From the NCBI RefSeq assembly GCF_026342015.1, contig NZ_JAPENL010000003.1, forward strand, positions 124,001 to 188,000: a stretch of 64,000 nucleotides of DNA, written 5' to 3'. The DNA comes from Micromonospora lupini. GTDB taxonomy: Bacteria > Actinomycetota > Actinomycetes > Mycobacteriales > Micromonosporaceae. The notes beneath the pieces are model-generated. The model did not search any database, was not told where the DNA came from, and was given only the letters and a program-made list of their open reading frames with translations. Made by a program: the position numbers and the translations under genes. Positions 19,600 through 27,333 of the stretch are shown here, piece after piece. How positions within the stretch are numbered: position 1 is the stretch's first letter; each line of letters opens with the position of its first letter.

Positions 19600-20976
19600 C
19601 TAGGCGTAGCTGAACAGCGGGGGAAAGACGAGGACCACGATCCAGGCCCACGCGGCGAACACCGGCAGGTAGCCGGTCTGCCAGCGTTCGAGAGCCGCGA
19701 ACGGGGTACGCCGGCGGAGGAAGCTCAGCAGGAGCCACGCCGACCACGCGAGATTGACCAGCAGGATCACGTTCTCGCCGAGCGCTGCCGCCCGGTTGGG
19801 CGTACCGCCGTAGTTGTCGGTGATGCGGCCGGTGATCTCCACAAGCACCAGCACGTCGATGGCCAACGCGCTGACCACGAGCGCGAGCTGGAGTTTGTCG
19901 AACGCGCCGGGCGGGGCCAGCGGATCGCGGGCCGAGAGCGAGTAGAGCAGCAGCCCCAGCACCACGACGAGCAGGAGGTCGAACAGGATCAGCGCCTCGC
20001 GTTCGACGTCGATGCCGTGGCTGGTCCAGACGACGGCGACGAGGAAGGCGAGCAGGGCGGCGGTGAAGAGCGGGGTGAACAGCCGGGTGAGGACCGGCGC
20101 GATGTTCTCGACGACACTCTGCTTGGCCTCGACGAGCCACCCGGCCACGACGACCGCGGCCGCGGCGCCGCAGGGCAAAAGCCACTGCGAGACGAACGCC
20201 TCCGGGACGATCCCGATGGCCGCGAAGGTGTTGAACAGGAACGCGGCGAGCACGCCGCCACCGAGGGCCATCAGCACGAAGTAGATGAACCACTCGCCGG
20301 TGAAGCGGATGAAGTCCATGCGTCGACGCGACGAGCGCCAGTCGTCGGCGACGTAGGCCAGACCGACCACCAGCCACAGGGCGATCGGAAGGTGGACGCC
20401 GGTGACGACGACGGACTGCGAGTCGTCCGCCAGGGGGTAGACGTTCGCCGCCACGGCGCCGAGGGCGAACAGCGCCACCAGCACCGCGATCACCACCGGT
20501 CGGGCTCGCCGCCGCCAGGCCAGGAACGCCGCCAGCCAGGGCAACGCGAACAGGGTGGCGTTGCGCGCGTAGAACGAGCCGTCGTCGTCGAAGCTCAACC
20601 CGAACAGCGCGGGCGCCTTGACGGACGCCACCGCGCCGGCCGCGCAGCCGAGCATGACCCACAGGTCCCGCCGGGAGCGCGGGCCGGCGGCCGGGTCGCC
20701 GGAGTCGCCGGTCAACACGAGCTGCTTCCACAAGCGCTCCGAATGCTCCCGGGCGAACTCGCGCGAAAGCTCGTCGAGACTGCCCATCCGTTTGACCGCG
20801 ACCAGGAACGCCTCGTCCGGGCTCAGGCCCGCCGCGACGAGTTCGTCGACCGAGCCGCGGAGGTGGTCCTCCAACTCGTCGGCGTCCACCGACTGCAGCT
20901 CCCGATGCCGGAGCACGTATCGGCGCCACTGCGCGAACTGCGCTTCCAGCTCCGCCGGCCCGTCGTGCGCCGTCAT
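19600..20976 (-). CDS. Multi-pass membrane protein with permease-prefix/HAAS-like N-terminus
   Basis: The 458-residue protein has a soluble helical N-terminus (about 90 residues: ELEAQFAQWRRYVLRHRELQ; DELEDHLRGSVDELVAAGLSPDEAFLVAVKRMG). This part resembles the short domain found fused to, or paired with, PadR-controlled membrane proteins. About ten hydrophobic helices follow. No transporter motif is seen and the function is unknown. The ATG at 20976 has GGAGGG upstream and overlaps the padR stop as ATGA, so PadR very likely controls it. Confidence 0.8.
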   Translation of the reverse strand: MTAHDGPAELEAQFAQWRRYVLRHRELQSVDADELEDHLRGSVDELVAAGLSPDEAFLVAVKRMGSLDELSREFAREHSERLWKQLVLTGDSGDPAAGPRSRRDLWVMLGCAAGAVASVKAPALFGLSFDDDGSFYARNATLFALPWLAAFLAWRRRARPVVIAVLVALFALGAVAANVYPLADDSQSVVVTGVHLPIALWLVVGLAYVADDWRSSRRRMDFIRFTGEWFIYFVLMALGGGVLAAFLFNTFAAIGIVPEAFVSQWLLPCGAAAAVVVAGWLVEAKQSVVENIAPVLTRLFTPLFTAALLAFLVAVVWTSHGIDVEREALILFDLLLVVVLGLLLYSLSARDPLAPPGAFDKLQLALVVSALAIDVLVLVEITGRITDNYGGTPNRAAALGENVILLVNLAWSAWLLLSFLRRRTPFAALERWQTGYLPVFAAWAWIVVLVFPPLFSYA

Positions 20977-21338
20977 GCGAGGCCCTCCAGCGGGCGTGCC
21001 GTCAGCGGCGTCCGGTCGTGCCAGATCTCCTTGAGCGCGCCCACGACGGTGTCCCACTGCCGACGCTGTTCGGCCAGCTCGGCCAGGCCCCGATCGGTGA
21101 TCCGGTAGTACTTGCGCTTGCGCTCACCGGCGACCGACTGCCAGTTGGCCTCCACATAGGCCAGCCGCTCGAGCCGGTGCAGCAGCGGATACAGCAGGCC
21201 CTCGGTCCAGTCCAGCTCACCTCCGGACAGCTCGTTGATCCGCCGCAGGATGGCGTAGCCGTAGCTCTCCCCCTCGGCCAGGATGCCGAGCACCATCGGT
21301 GTCGCCGACGCCGCCACCAGGTCCTTCGCGACCTTCAC
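20973..21338 (-). CDS. PadR family transcriptional regulator
   Basis: The 121-residue protein has the PadR winged-helix core (LGILAEGESYGYAILRRI; EGLLYPLLHRLERLAYVEA; KYYRITDRGLAEL) and a short C-terminal helix. The GTG at 21338 has GGGAGG upstream; a TTG at 21356 is also in frame. It is translationally coupled to the membrane protein that follows. A near-palindrome at 21364-21381 is its probable operator. Confidence 0.9.
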   Translation of the reverse strand: MKVAKDLVAASATPMVLGILAEGESYGYAILRRINELSGGELDWTEGLLYPLLHRLERLAYVEANWQSVAGERKRKYYRITDRGLAELAEQRRQWDTVVGALKEIWHDRTPLTARPLEGLA

Positions 21339-21363
21339 GAGACCTCCCACCCCCAACCCTAGA

Positions 21364-21381
21364 AGTACGATGCATAGTACT
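21364..21381. promoter_or_regulatory. Near-palindrome upstream of padR, probable operator
   Basis: AGTACGATGCATAGTACT is symmetric about TGCA except at two mirrored positions. It lies 26 bases upstream of the padR GTG in an unusually AT-rich stretch, as expected for a PadR-autoregulated promoter. Confidence 0.5.
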
Positions 21382-21463
21382 GCTAGGTATTAGTCCGAGG
21401 CAACGAATCCCGCGCGGAAAACCCGTGGGGGCGTCAGCGGCCAATCCCGCGACAATTGCCTGT

Positions 21464-22201
21464 GTGCAGGAGATCGAGATCGTCGTCGCCCACCGGGAGC
21501 GGACGACAGTGCGCGTCGGCGACGTGTTCCTCAAGATCGACGCTGATCCGGGCCGCTCGGACGTCGAGGTCGCGGCGATGAACCTGGCCCCCGTGCCGAC
21601 TCCGGAGGTCCTGTGGCACCAGCCGCCCGTGCTCGCGCTCGCTGCCCTGCCCGGGAGGGCACTCGGCCGCCTCGGCGAGCTGTCGACCACGCCCCCGACC
21701 GCGTGGGCCGCGGCGGGCGCCGCCGTACGGGTGCTGCACGACGCGCCGCTACCGCCCTGGCCCGGTCGGAGCCTCGACGAGCTGGCCGCGCGGCTCGCCG
21801 GCGAGTGCGGATGGCTCGTCGCGAACGGCGTTCTCCCCACCGACCTGGTCGCCCGCAACCGCCACGTCGCCGAGGCGGCGCTCCGACAGTGGACACCTGT
21901 GTTCACGCACGGCGACCTGCAGGTCGCCCACGTGTTCGTCGACGGCGACGAGGTCACCGGCGTGCTCGACTGGTCCGAGGCGAGCCGGGGCGACGCCCTG
22001 TTCGACCTCGCCACGTTGACGCTCGGCCACGAGGAGCACCTGGGCGACGTCCTGGCCGGCTACGGGGCCGACGTCGACCTCGACGTGATCAGGGGTTGGT
22101 GGTCGTGGCGCAGCCTGGTGGCGATCCGTTGGCTGACCGAGCACGGCTTCGACCCCGCGGCGCCCGGCTGCGAGGTCGACGTGCTGCGGGCGCGGATGTG
22201 A
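21464..22201 (+). CDS. Aminoglycoside phosphotransferase-like (APH family) protein
   Basis: The 245-residue protein has the APH/choline-kinase fold: an N-lobe with VRVGDVFLKID, the catalytic-loop motif FTHGDLQVAHV, and the metal-binding VLDWSEASRGDALFDLATL. The HGD and DW elements are intact, but the usual Asn of HGDLxxxN is His. Such proteins phosphorylate varied small molecules, and a resistance role cannot be assumed. The GTG at 21464 is chosen because homology-like sequence begins there; upstream codons look non-coding. Confidence 0.75.
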   Translation: MQEIEIVVAHRERTTVRVGDVFLKIDADPGRSDVEVAAMNLAPVPTPEVLWHQPPVLALAALPGRALGRLGELSTTPPTAWAAAGAAVRVLHDAPLPPWPGRSLDELAARLAGECGWLVANGVLPTDLVARNRHVAEAALRQWTPVFTHGDLQVAHVFVDGDEVTGVLDWSEASRGDALFDLATLTLGHEEHLGDVLAGYGADVDLDVIRGWWSWRSLVAIRWLTEHGFDPAAPGCEVDVLRARM

Positions 22202-22207
22202 GGACCG

Positions 22208-22747
22208 TCAGGGGATGAGTCGGTCGAGCAGCTCGAACCGCTCGTACGGCTGGTCGTAGTCGCCGAAGTGCCCGTCGTCGCGCACGATCTGGGTGCCGCC
22301 GAGCCGCTCGAACATGGCGCGTCCCTGTCGGTCGTCGCAGCCGTACGGATCCTCGCGGGAGTTGACGAAGACGATGTCGCGCACGTGCGACCGGATCGCG
22401 GCCCAGTCGTAGCTCTCCTGGAGCACCGGTTCGTCACTGGTGTTGGGCGGGGTGCAGTAGCCGGCGACCAGGATCGCCTGGGCGACTGTCACCTCGACAT
22501 GCTCCAGGAACGCCAGGAGGAACGCCGCGCCGCCGGAGTGACCCACCAGGACTGTGTCCTCGTCGACGTGCTGCCCGGCCAGCACCGTCGGCAGGAACGT
22601 CGCGATCGGCTCGACATTGATGCCCGGCAGGTACGGCACCTCGACGGCGTAACCCCGAGCCTCGAGCCGCCCCGCCAACCAGCGGTACCAGACGACGTCC
22701 GGGTTGCCGCCGGTCCCGTGGAAGATGATTGCCTTGCGCCCCACCAT
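22208..22747 (-). CDS. RBBP9/YdeN-like alpha/beta hydrolase
   Basis: The 179-residue protein starts with a beta strand and HGTGGNP. It carries the nucleophile elbow LVGHSGGAAFLL, an Asp candidate in NSREDPYG, and the C-terminal His in DDGHFGDY, completing a Ser-Asp-His triad. Proteins of this size are small serine hydrolases of unclear substrate. It converges with the phosphotransferase gene, with only six bases between stops. Confidence 0.8.
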   Translation of the reverse strand: MVGRKAIIFHGTGGNPDVVWYRWLAGRLEARGYAVEVPYLPGINVEPIATFLPTVLAGQHVDEDTVLVGHSGGAAFLLAFLEHVEVTVAQAILVAGYCTPPNTSDEPVLQESYDWAAIRSHVRDIVFVNSREDPYGCDDRQGRAMFERLGGTQIVRDDGHFGDYDQPYERFELLDRLIP

Positions 22748-22815
22748 GCCCCCTTCGCAACTACCTCGTGATCACACCACCCGGCCCGCGGACATCTGTC
22801 GCGTCCGACGCCCTG

Positions 22816-23163
22816 TTACTCGGGTGACGGCTCCAACCGTTCGCGGTCGCGGGTGAGCTGGAGCCGCGTCGTTGCCCTGTCGTGTGCCTGCCAGCCCATG
22901 TCGAGTGCCTGCCGGACGATCTTCGCGACCAGGGCCGGGGCGATCGGGCTCAGTTCGAACACTTCGGCCGCGCGCCCGGCGGGTGCGGTGATGATCGGTC
23001 CAAAGTTCAGCCAGGGGTCATCGAAGATCGCCATGACCTCCAGTGCGCCGCCGGGTCCGTCGCGCCAGACCGTGACCTTGACACGGCCCGGATCGACCTG
23101 GCCGACGGTCCATCGGTAGACGACGTCCTCGACGACGATGCTCCTGATACGGGTACGTGCCAC
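22816..23163 (-). CDS. Uncharacterised protein
   Basis: The 115-residue protein begins VARTRIRSIVVEDVVYRW and is mostly beta in its first half, with a helical C-terminus (APALVAKIVRQALDMGW). No family is recognised. The GTG at 23163 is chosen because upstream residues look random. No clear ribosome binding site is seen. Confidence 0.5.
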   Translation of the reverse strand: MARTRIRSIVVEDVVYRWTVGQVDPGRVKVTVWRDGPGGALEVMAIFDDPWLNFGPIITAPAGRAAEVFELSPIAPALVAKIVRQALDMGWQAHDRATTRLQLTRDRERLEPSPE

Positions 23164-23489
23164 GACGGAAGAGTAGGCACCGTCCGCGCAGTCGGGTAGC
23201 GAGATACCGCCTCGCCAATCCCGCCTGACATCCGGATCTGCCGCCTCCCGATCACCTCGCTCTGCGCGCCGGCAAGCCGTGGAGCGAGGCCGCGGTGCAC
23301 CACGCACGGCGCCGGCAGGTACATGTCACTGATCACCAGCGGCTCGGGAGGCGCTTCGAGCAGCGGGCGACGGCGGAACCGTCGCGCCAGTGGAGAAGGA
23401 CGCGAGGGCTGTAGAGATTTTATGGCCGTTCGGTGTAGAGGGCCGGTGCGGAGCGCGATCGAGCGCAGTTCGGGATAGCCTTGGCGCAT
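23164..23489. other. Intergenic region, no gene recognised
   Basis: This 326-base divergent gap holds no supported gene. A short AT-richer stretch (TAGAGATTTTATGG near 23413) lies about 75 bases before the small gene at 23490 and may be part of its promoter. Confidence 0.4.
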
Positions 23490-23777
23490 ATGGCTACCTA
23501 CCGCAGCGCCTCAGTGCTTCTCTCCTCGGACGGCACCAGGACCCCTGGCACCGCCGCCCTCTTCGCCGAGCCCGCCCGCAAGGGTGGGACCCGGCCGTGG
23601 GCAGGCGACTTCCGGCCCGCCAACAGTGCCGGTAACGGCCCCAAGAACGCGGTCGGGAAGACCTTCACGTTGGAGCTGCCCGACGGCAGCACCGGCAAGG
23701 TCGTGGTCCAGAGCCTCAAGAGCGGCAGAGGTGGCGTCGTGCTGGCGTTGATGGGCGAGGACACACCACCCTTCTGA
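23490..23777 (+). CDS. Small uncharacterised protein
   Basis: The 95-residue basic, soluble protein (MATYRSASVLLSSDGTRTPG at the start) is rich in Gly, Thr and Lys. It ends in beta-like strands (FTLELPDGSTGKVVVQSL). It has no membrane segment or known motif. Biased codon use and the hairpin at 23793-23812 support a real gene. No function can be assigned. Confidence 0.6.
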   Translation: MATYRSASVLLSSDGTRTPGTAALFAEPARKGGTRPWAGDFRPANSAGNGPKNAVGKTFTLELPDGSTGKVVVQSLKSGRGGVVLALMGEDTPPF

Positions 23778-23792
23778 TCGAGACCGATCGCC

Positions 23793-23812
23793 GCCGGCCG
23801 GAGACGGCCGGC
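23793..23812. terminator. Hairpin between the small gene and the alcohol dehydrogenase
   Basis: GCCGGCCG and its complement flank GAGA, 16 bases after one stop and 12 bases from the convergent stop. Confidence 0.6.
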
Positions 23813-23824
23813 AGGCGAGCCGGC

Positions 23825-25030
23825 TCAGTCAAGCGTGACCACCCAGCGAGCGCCCTCGCCACGCGCGAGCCTGTCGAACGCGGTCGGCGCCTCGTCCAGT
23901 CCGACCGTGCCGCTGACCAGCACGCGCAGATCCAGTGCGCCGTCGGCGAGTTCGGCGGCCAGCACCGGCACCTCCCGGTCCGGGTCGGACGAGCCGTACA
24001 CCGAGGAGCGCAGGGTCCGCGCGGAGTGGAAGATGTCCAGCGCGCCGAGGCTGACCATGTCGTCCTTGGCGCCCATGCCGACCACGGTGACCGCTCCCCC
24101 ACGCCTGGTGAGTCGCCACGCCGCCCGGATCGTGGCGGCCCGCCCCACGCACTCGAAGGCGTGGTCGACGCCCCGACCCTCGGTGCGTGCCCGTACCTCC
24201 TTGGACAGCCTGTCGTCGGAGAGCAGGAAGTCGGTGGCCCCGGCGGCGAGGGCCAGGTCGCGTTTCGCCTCGGCCACGTCAACGGCGAGGATCGTCGTGG
24301 CGCCGGCCCGACGGGCGGCGGCGAGAACGGCGAGCCCGACCCCGCCGAGCCCGATGACGGCGACCGACTCGCCGGGCGCGACCCGGGCGGTGTTACCGAC
24401 CGCGCCGACGCCAGTGAGCACCGCGCAGCCGAGCAGCGCGGCCTGCTCGGCGGGCAACCCGGCGGGAATTGGTACGACCGCGCTCTCCGGCACCACCACC
24501 GCCTCGGCGAGCGCGCCGAGGCCGAGCGTGAGGTGCAGCGGTACGCCGTCCTCGGTCTCGCCGCGCGCCACGGTCGGGGCGGTGTTGGCGGCGCAGAGCC
24601 ACGGCTCGTCGTGCCGGCACCACCAGCAGGCCCGGCAGGCGGGCGCCCAGTTGAGCACCACAGGCGTGCCCACCGGCAGTCGGGCGCCCGCACCTGCCGC
24701 GGCCACCACGCCTGTCGCCTCGTGCCCGAGCACCAGCGGAAACGTCGCGGCCAGGGTGCCGTTGACCATGGACAGGTCGGAGTGGCACACGCCGGCCGCC
24801 CGGATCGTCACCCGCACCTCGCCGGGACCGGGCGCGGGCAGGCGTACTCGCTCGACCCGCAGCTCGGCGCCGGGCCCGCGCGCGACGAGCGCGCGGACGA
24901 CGACCGGCGCGGCCGCCGGCTCGGGACCCACGGCCGGCACGGCCGCCCGCTCGGGGCCGCCCACCGCCGGCACGGCCGCCCGCTCGGGGCCGCCCACCGC
25001 CGGCACGCCCGCTCGCTCGGGGCCGCTCAT
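23825..25030 (-). CDS. Zinc-dependent alcohol dehydrogenase (MDR family)
   Basis: This 401-residue enzyme oxidises an alcohol with NAD(P). It has catalytic zinc ligands in GVCHSD (Cys82) and GHEATG, four structural-zinc cysteines at 133, 136, 139 and 147, and a Rossmann motif GLGGVG. It resembles class III/mycothiol- or NDMA-linked groups, but the substrate is not clear. The first 45 residues are unusual: about three tandem copies of an 11-residue unit GGPERAAVPAV. The ATG overlaps the aldehyde dehydrogenase stop (ATGA), so the pair would carry an alcohol to a carboxylic acid. Confidence 0.88.
   Translation of the reverse strand: MSGPERAGVPAVGGPERAAVPAVGGPERAAVPAVGPEPAAAPVVVRALVARGPGAELRVERVRLPAPGPGEVRVTIRAAGVCHSDLSMVNGTLAATFPLVLGHEATGVVAAAGAGARLPVGTPVVLNWAPACRACWWCRHDEPWLCAANTAPTVARGETEDGVPLHLTLGLGALAEAVVVPESAVVPIPAGLPAEQAALLGCAVLTGVGAVGNTARVAPGESVAVIGLGGVGLAVLAAARRAGATTILAVDVAEAKRDLALAAGATDFLLSDDRLSKEVRARTEGRGVDHAFECVGRAATIRAAWRLTRRGGAVTVVGMGAKDDMVSLGALDIFHSARTLRSSVYGSSDPDREVPVLAAELADGALDLRVLVSGTVGLDEAPTAFDRLARGEGARWVVTLD
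24925..25026. repeat. 33-bp tandem repeat in the 5' end of the alcohol dehydrogenase gene
   Basis: About three copies of a 33-base unit encode GGPERAAVPAV, GGPERAAVPAV and a variant GPERAGVPAV at the N-terminus. The copies are nearly identical in DNA, which points to recent duplication or slippage. Confidence 0.75.
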
Positions 25031-26481
25031 CGCTGGATCGCCTTCAGCTCGCAGAACTCGGCGAGGCCGTGCACGCCCAACTCCCTGCCCAGGCCGGACT
25101 GCTTGTAGCCGCCGAAGGGCGCGAGCGGGTTGAACGATGCGCCGTTGATGTCGACCGCGCCGGTCCGCAGCCGCCGCGCCACCGCGAGCGCCGCCCCGGT
25201 GTCGGCGGACCAGACCGCGCCGGCCAGCCCGTAGCGCGAGTTGTTGGCGACGGCGACGGCCTCGTCGGTGTCGTCGAACGGGAGTACGGCGAGCACCGGG
25301 CCGAAGACCTCCTCCTGGGCGAGCGCGCTGTCCGGGTGCACGTCGGCGAAGACGGTCGGGGCGACGAAGTGCCCCCGCGCCGGCACCGGGGCGTCCGGGC
25401 CACCGGCGACGAGGCGCGCGCCGTCGGCGAGAGCCCGCTCGACGTGGCCGCGCACCCGTGTCGCCTGGGCGGCGGAGACCAGGGGGCCGAGGCGGGTGGC
25501 CGGGTCGAACGGGTCGCCGAGGCGGTAGCCGGCCACCGCCGTCGCGACCAGGTCGAGCGCCTCGGCGTACCTGTCGCGGTGCACAAGCATCCGGGTCCAC
25601 GCCGTGCAGGTCTGGCCGGAGTTCATGAGGGCGTTGCCGACGCCGACCTTGACCGCGGTGGCCAGGTCGGCGTCGGGGAGGATCACGTTTGCGGACTTGC
25701 CGCCCAGCTCCAGTGCGACCCGGGCGATCCGGTCGGCGGCGAGTCGCATGATCCGTGTGCCGGTGACGGTGGAGCCGGTGAACGAGACCAGGTCGACGTC
25801 GGGGTGCCCGGCGAGCGCCTCGCCGACCGCCGCGCCGGTGCCGGGGACGAGGTTGAGCACACCCGGCGGCAGACCGGCCTCGGTGACCGCGTCGAAGAGC
25901 AGGTACGCGGTGAGCGGGGTCAACTCGCTGGGCTTGAGGACGACAGTGCAGCCGGCGGCGAGCGCGGGCGCGACCTTCGCCATGACCTGGTGCAGGGGAT
26001 AGTTCCACGGGGTGATCGCGCCGACCACGCCGATCGGCTCGCGGACCACGAGGGAGTTGCCGATGGTCTCCTCGACCGGTGGCCGGGCGGCGAGCGCCAC
26101 GTGGTCGCGAAGCACGATCAGCGGCAGCGCGACCTGTACGCGGGTGGCGAGCTTGAGCGGGGCGCCCAACTCGACAGCGATGGTACGGGCGAGGTCGTCG
26201 GCGCACGTCGCGAGCGCGGTGTGCAGCCTGTCGAGGCACGCGGACCGTTCGGCGGGCGGGGTGGCCGCCCAGCCGGGGAAGGCGGCGCGGGCGGCGGCGA
26301 CGGCGGCGTCCACGTCGGCCGCCGTGCCGGCGGGCACCTGACCGATCGGCTCACCGGTGCTCGGGTTCTCCACGTCGATCACGTCGGTGCCGGCGGGAGA
26401 CGTCCACTCGCCGCCGATGTGCAGGTGGCGCCGGAGGCGCAGGGCATCGGGCAGCAGCGACGGCGGGGCGGCGAGGTCCAT
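25027..26481 (-). CDS. NAD(P)-dependent aldehyde dehydrogenase
   Basis: The 484-residue enzyme oxidises an aldehyde to an acid. It has the oxyanion Asn in TPWNYPL (Asn160), the general base Glu258 in ALELGGKS, and the nucleophile Cys292 in NSGQTCTAWTR, plus FTGSTVTG for NAD binding. It is the first gene of the aldehyde/alcohol dehydrogenase operon. GGAAGGGA precedes the ATG. A 19-bp operator at 26554-26572 lies upstream. Confidence 0.92.
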   Translation of the reverse strand: MDLAAPPSLLPDALRLRRHLHIGGEWTSPAGTDVIDVENPSTGEPIGQVPAGTAADVDAAVAAARAAFPGWAATPPAERSACLDRLHTALATCADDLARTIAVELGAPLKLATRVQVALPLIVLRDHVALAARPPVEETIGNSLVVREPIGVVGAITPWNYPLHQVMAKVAPALAAGCTVVLKPSELTPLTAYLLFDAVTEAGLPPGVLNLVPGTGAAVGEALAGHPDVDLVSFTGSTVTGTRIMRLAADRIARVALELGGKSANVILPDADLATAVKVGVGNALMNSGQTCTAWTRMLVHRDRYAEALDLVATAVAGYRLGDPFDPATRLGPLVSAAQATRVRGHVERALADGARLVAGGPDAPVPARGHFVAPTVFADVHPDSALAQEEVFGPVLAVLPFDDTDEAVAVANNSRYGLAGAVWSADTGAALAVARRLRTGAVDINGASFNPLAPFGGYKQSGLGRELGVHGLAEFCELKAIQR

Positions 26482-26553
26482 GGCGTCCCTTCCGGGGTGG
26501 GCGACGGGCTGGGCGTGGCGGGTTGGGCGACGGGGTCGCGGCGGGCGCTCGGG

Positions 26554-26572
26554 AAACTAGCGCTGGGAGTTT
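26554..26572. promoter_or_regulatory. TetR operator, copy 1 (aldehyde dehydrogenase promoter)
   Basis: AAACT-N9-AGTTT at 26554-26572. Read on the minus strand it matches the site at 27278-27296 at 16 of 19 positions, and both end in a -10-like TAGTTT in the same orientation relative to the downstream gene. Confidence 0.7.
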
Positions 26573-26577
26573 GGACG

Positions 26578-27234
26578 CTACCCGCTGGGCCGGCCGGACT
26601 CCACAGGCCCGACGGTCCGGGCGTACTCGGCGGCCAGGCCGTGCAGCAGCGCGTCCAGTCCGAGGGCGAAGGCGCCCTCGTCCACACTCTGCTGGTGCTC
26701 GGCGAGCCGGTGCGCCTGGCGCAGGTGCGGGTAGTGCGCGGCGTACAGCTCGGGGTCCTCGACGAAGCCGCGGGCGAACGAGCCGAGCGCCGAGCCGGCC
26801 ACGAAGTAGCGCAGCGCCGCGCCGATGTGGGTGGCGCGGGCCGGTGGCCACCCGGCGCGGACGAGGCCGCCGTAGACCGCGTCGGCCATGGCGAGCGCGG
26901 CCGGTCGGCGGCCGGGGCCCTGGGCCAGGTACGGCACGATGTTCGGGTGCGCGGTGAGCGCCCGCCGGTACGACCAGGCCCAGTCGCGCAGTGCGGCGGC
27001 CCAGTCCCGGCCGGTGAAGCCGCTGGTGTCGACGGCGCCGGTGACCGTGTCGGCGACCGCGTCGAGGATCTCGTCCTTGGTGGCGAAGTGGTTGTAGAGC
27101 GACGGGCCCTGCACGCCCAGCGCTGCGGCGAGTCGCCGGGTGGAGAGCGCGGGCAGACCCTCGGCGTCGATGAGCGCGGTGGCGGCGTCGACGATCAGCT
27201 GCCGGGTGAGCCGGGGCTGGCGGGGTCGGGGCAC
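26578..27234 (-). CDS. TetR family regulator (TetR_C-type ligand domain)
   Basis: The 218-residue protein has an HTH (RRLAAALGVQGPSLYNHFATK) and a C-terminal domain resembling that of classical TetR. It lies between the dehydrogenase operon and the divergent acyl-CoA dehydrogenase. The two matching operators on either side suggest that it represses both units and perhaps itself. Confidence 0.9.
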   Translation of the reverse strand: MPRPRQPRLTRQLIVDAATALIDAEGLPALSTRRLAAALGVQGPSLYNHFATKDEILDAVADTVTGAVDTSGFTGRDWAAALRDWAWSYRRALTAHPNIVPYLAQGPGRRPAALAMADAVYGGLVRAGWPPARATHIGAALRYFVAGSALGSFARGFVEDPELYAAHYPHLRQAHRLAEHQQSVDEGAFALGLDALLHGLAAEYARTVGPVESGRPSG

Positions 27235-27277
27235 TGCGCTCCTCGTCGGGTCCGGGTCCTGGGGTCTGGACGCATCA

Positions 27278-27296
27278 AAACTTACACCGCTAGTTT
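27278..27296. promoter_or_regulatory. TetR operator, copy 2, overlapping the acyl-CoA dehydrogenase promoter
   Basis: AAACT-N9-AGTTT at 27278-27296. On the plus strand TGGACG (27267-27272) and TAGTTT (27291-27296) are spaced 18 bases, giving a plausible promoter whose -10 is part of the operator. Confidence 0.7.
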
Positions 27297-27333
27297 AGGG
27301 GTGACCGGCCGCGCCGACGCCAGGAGGACCACC

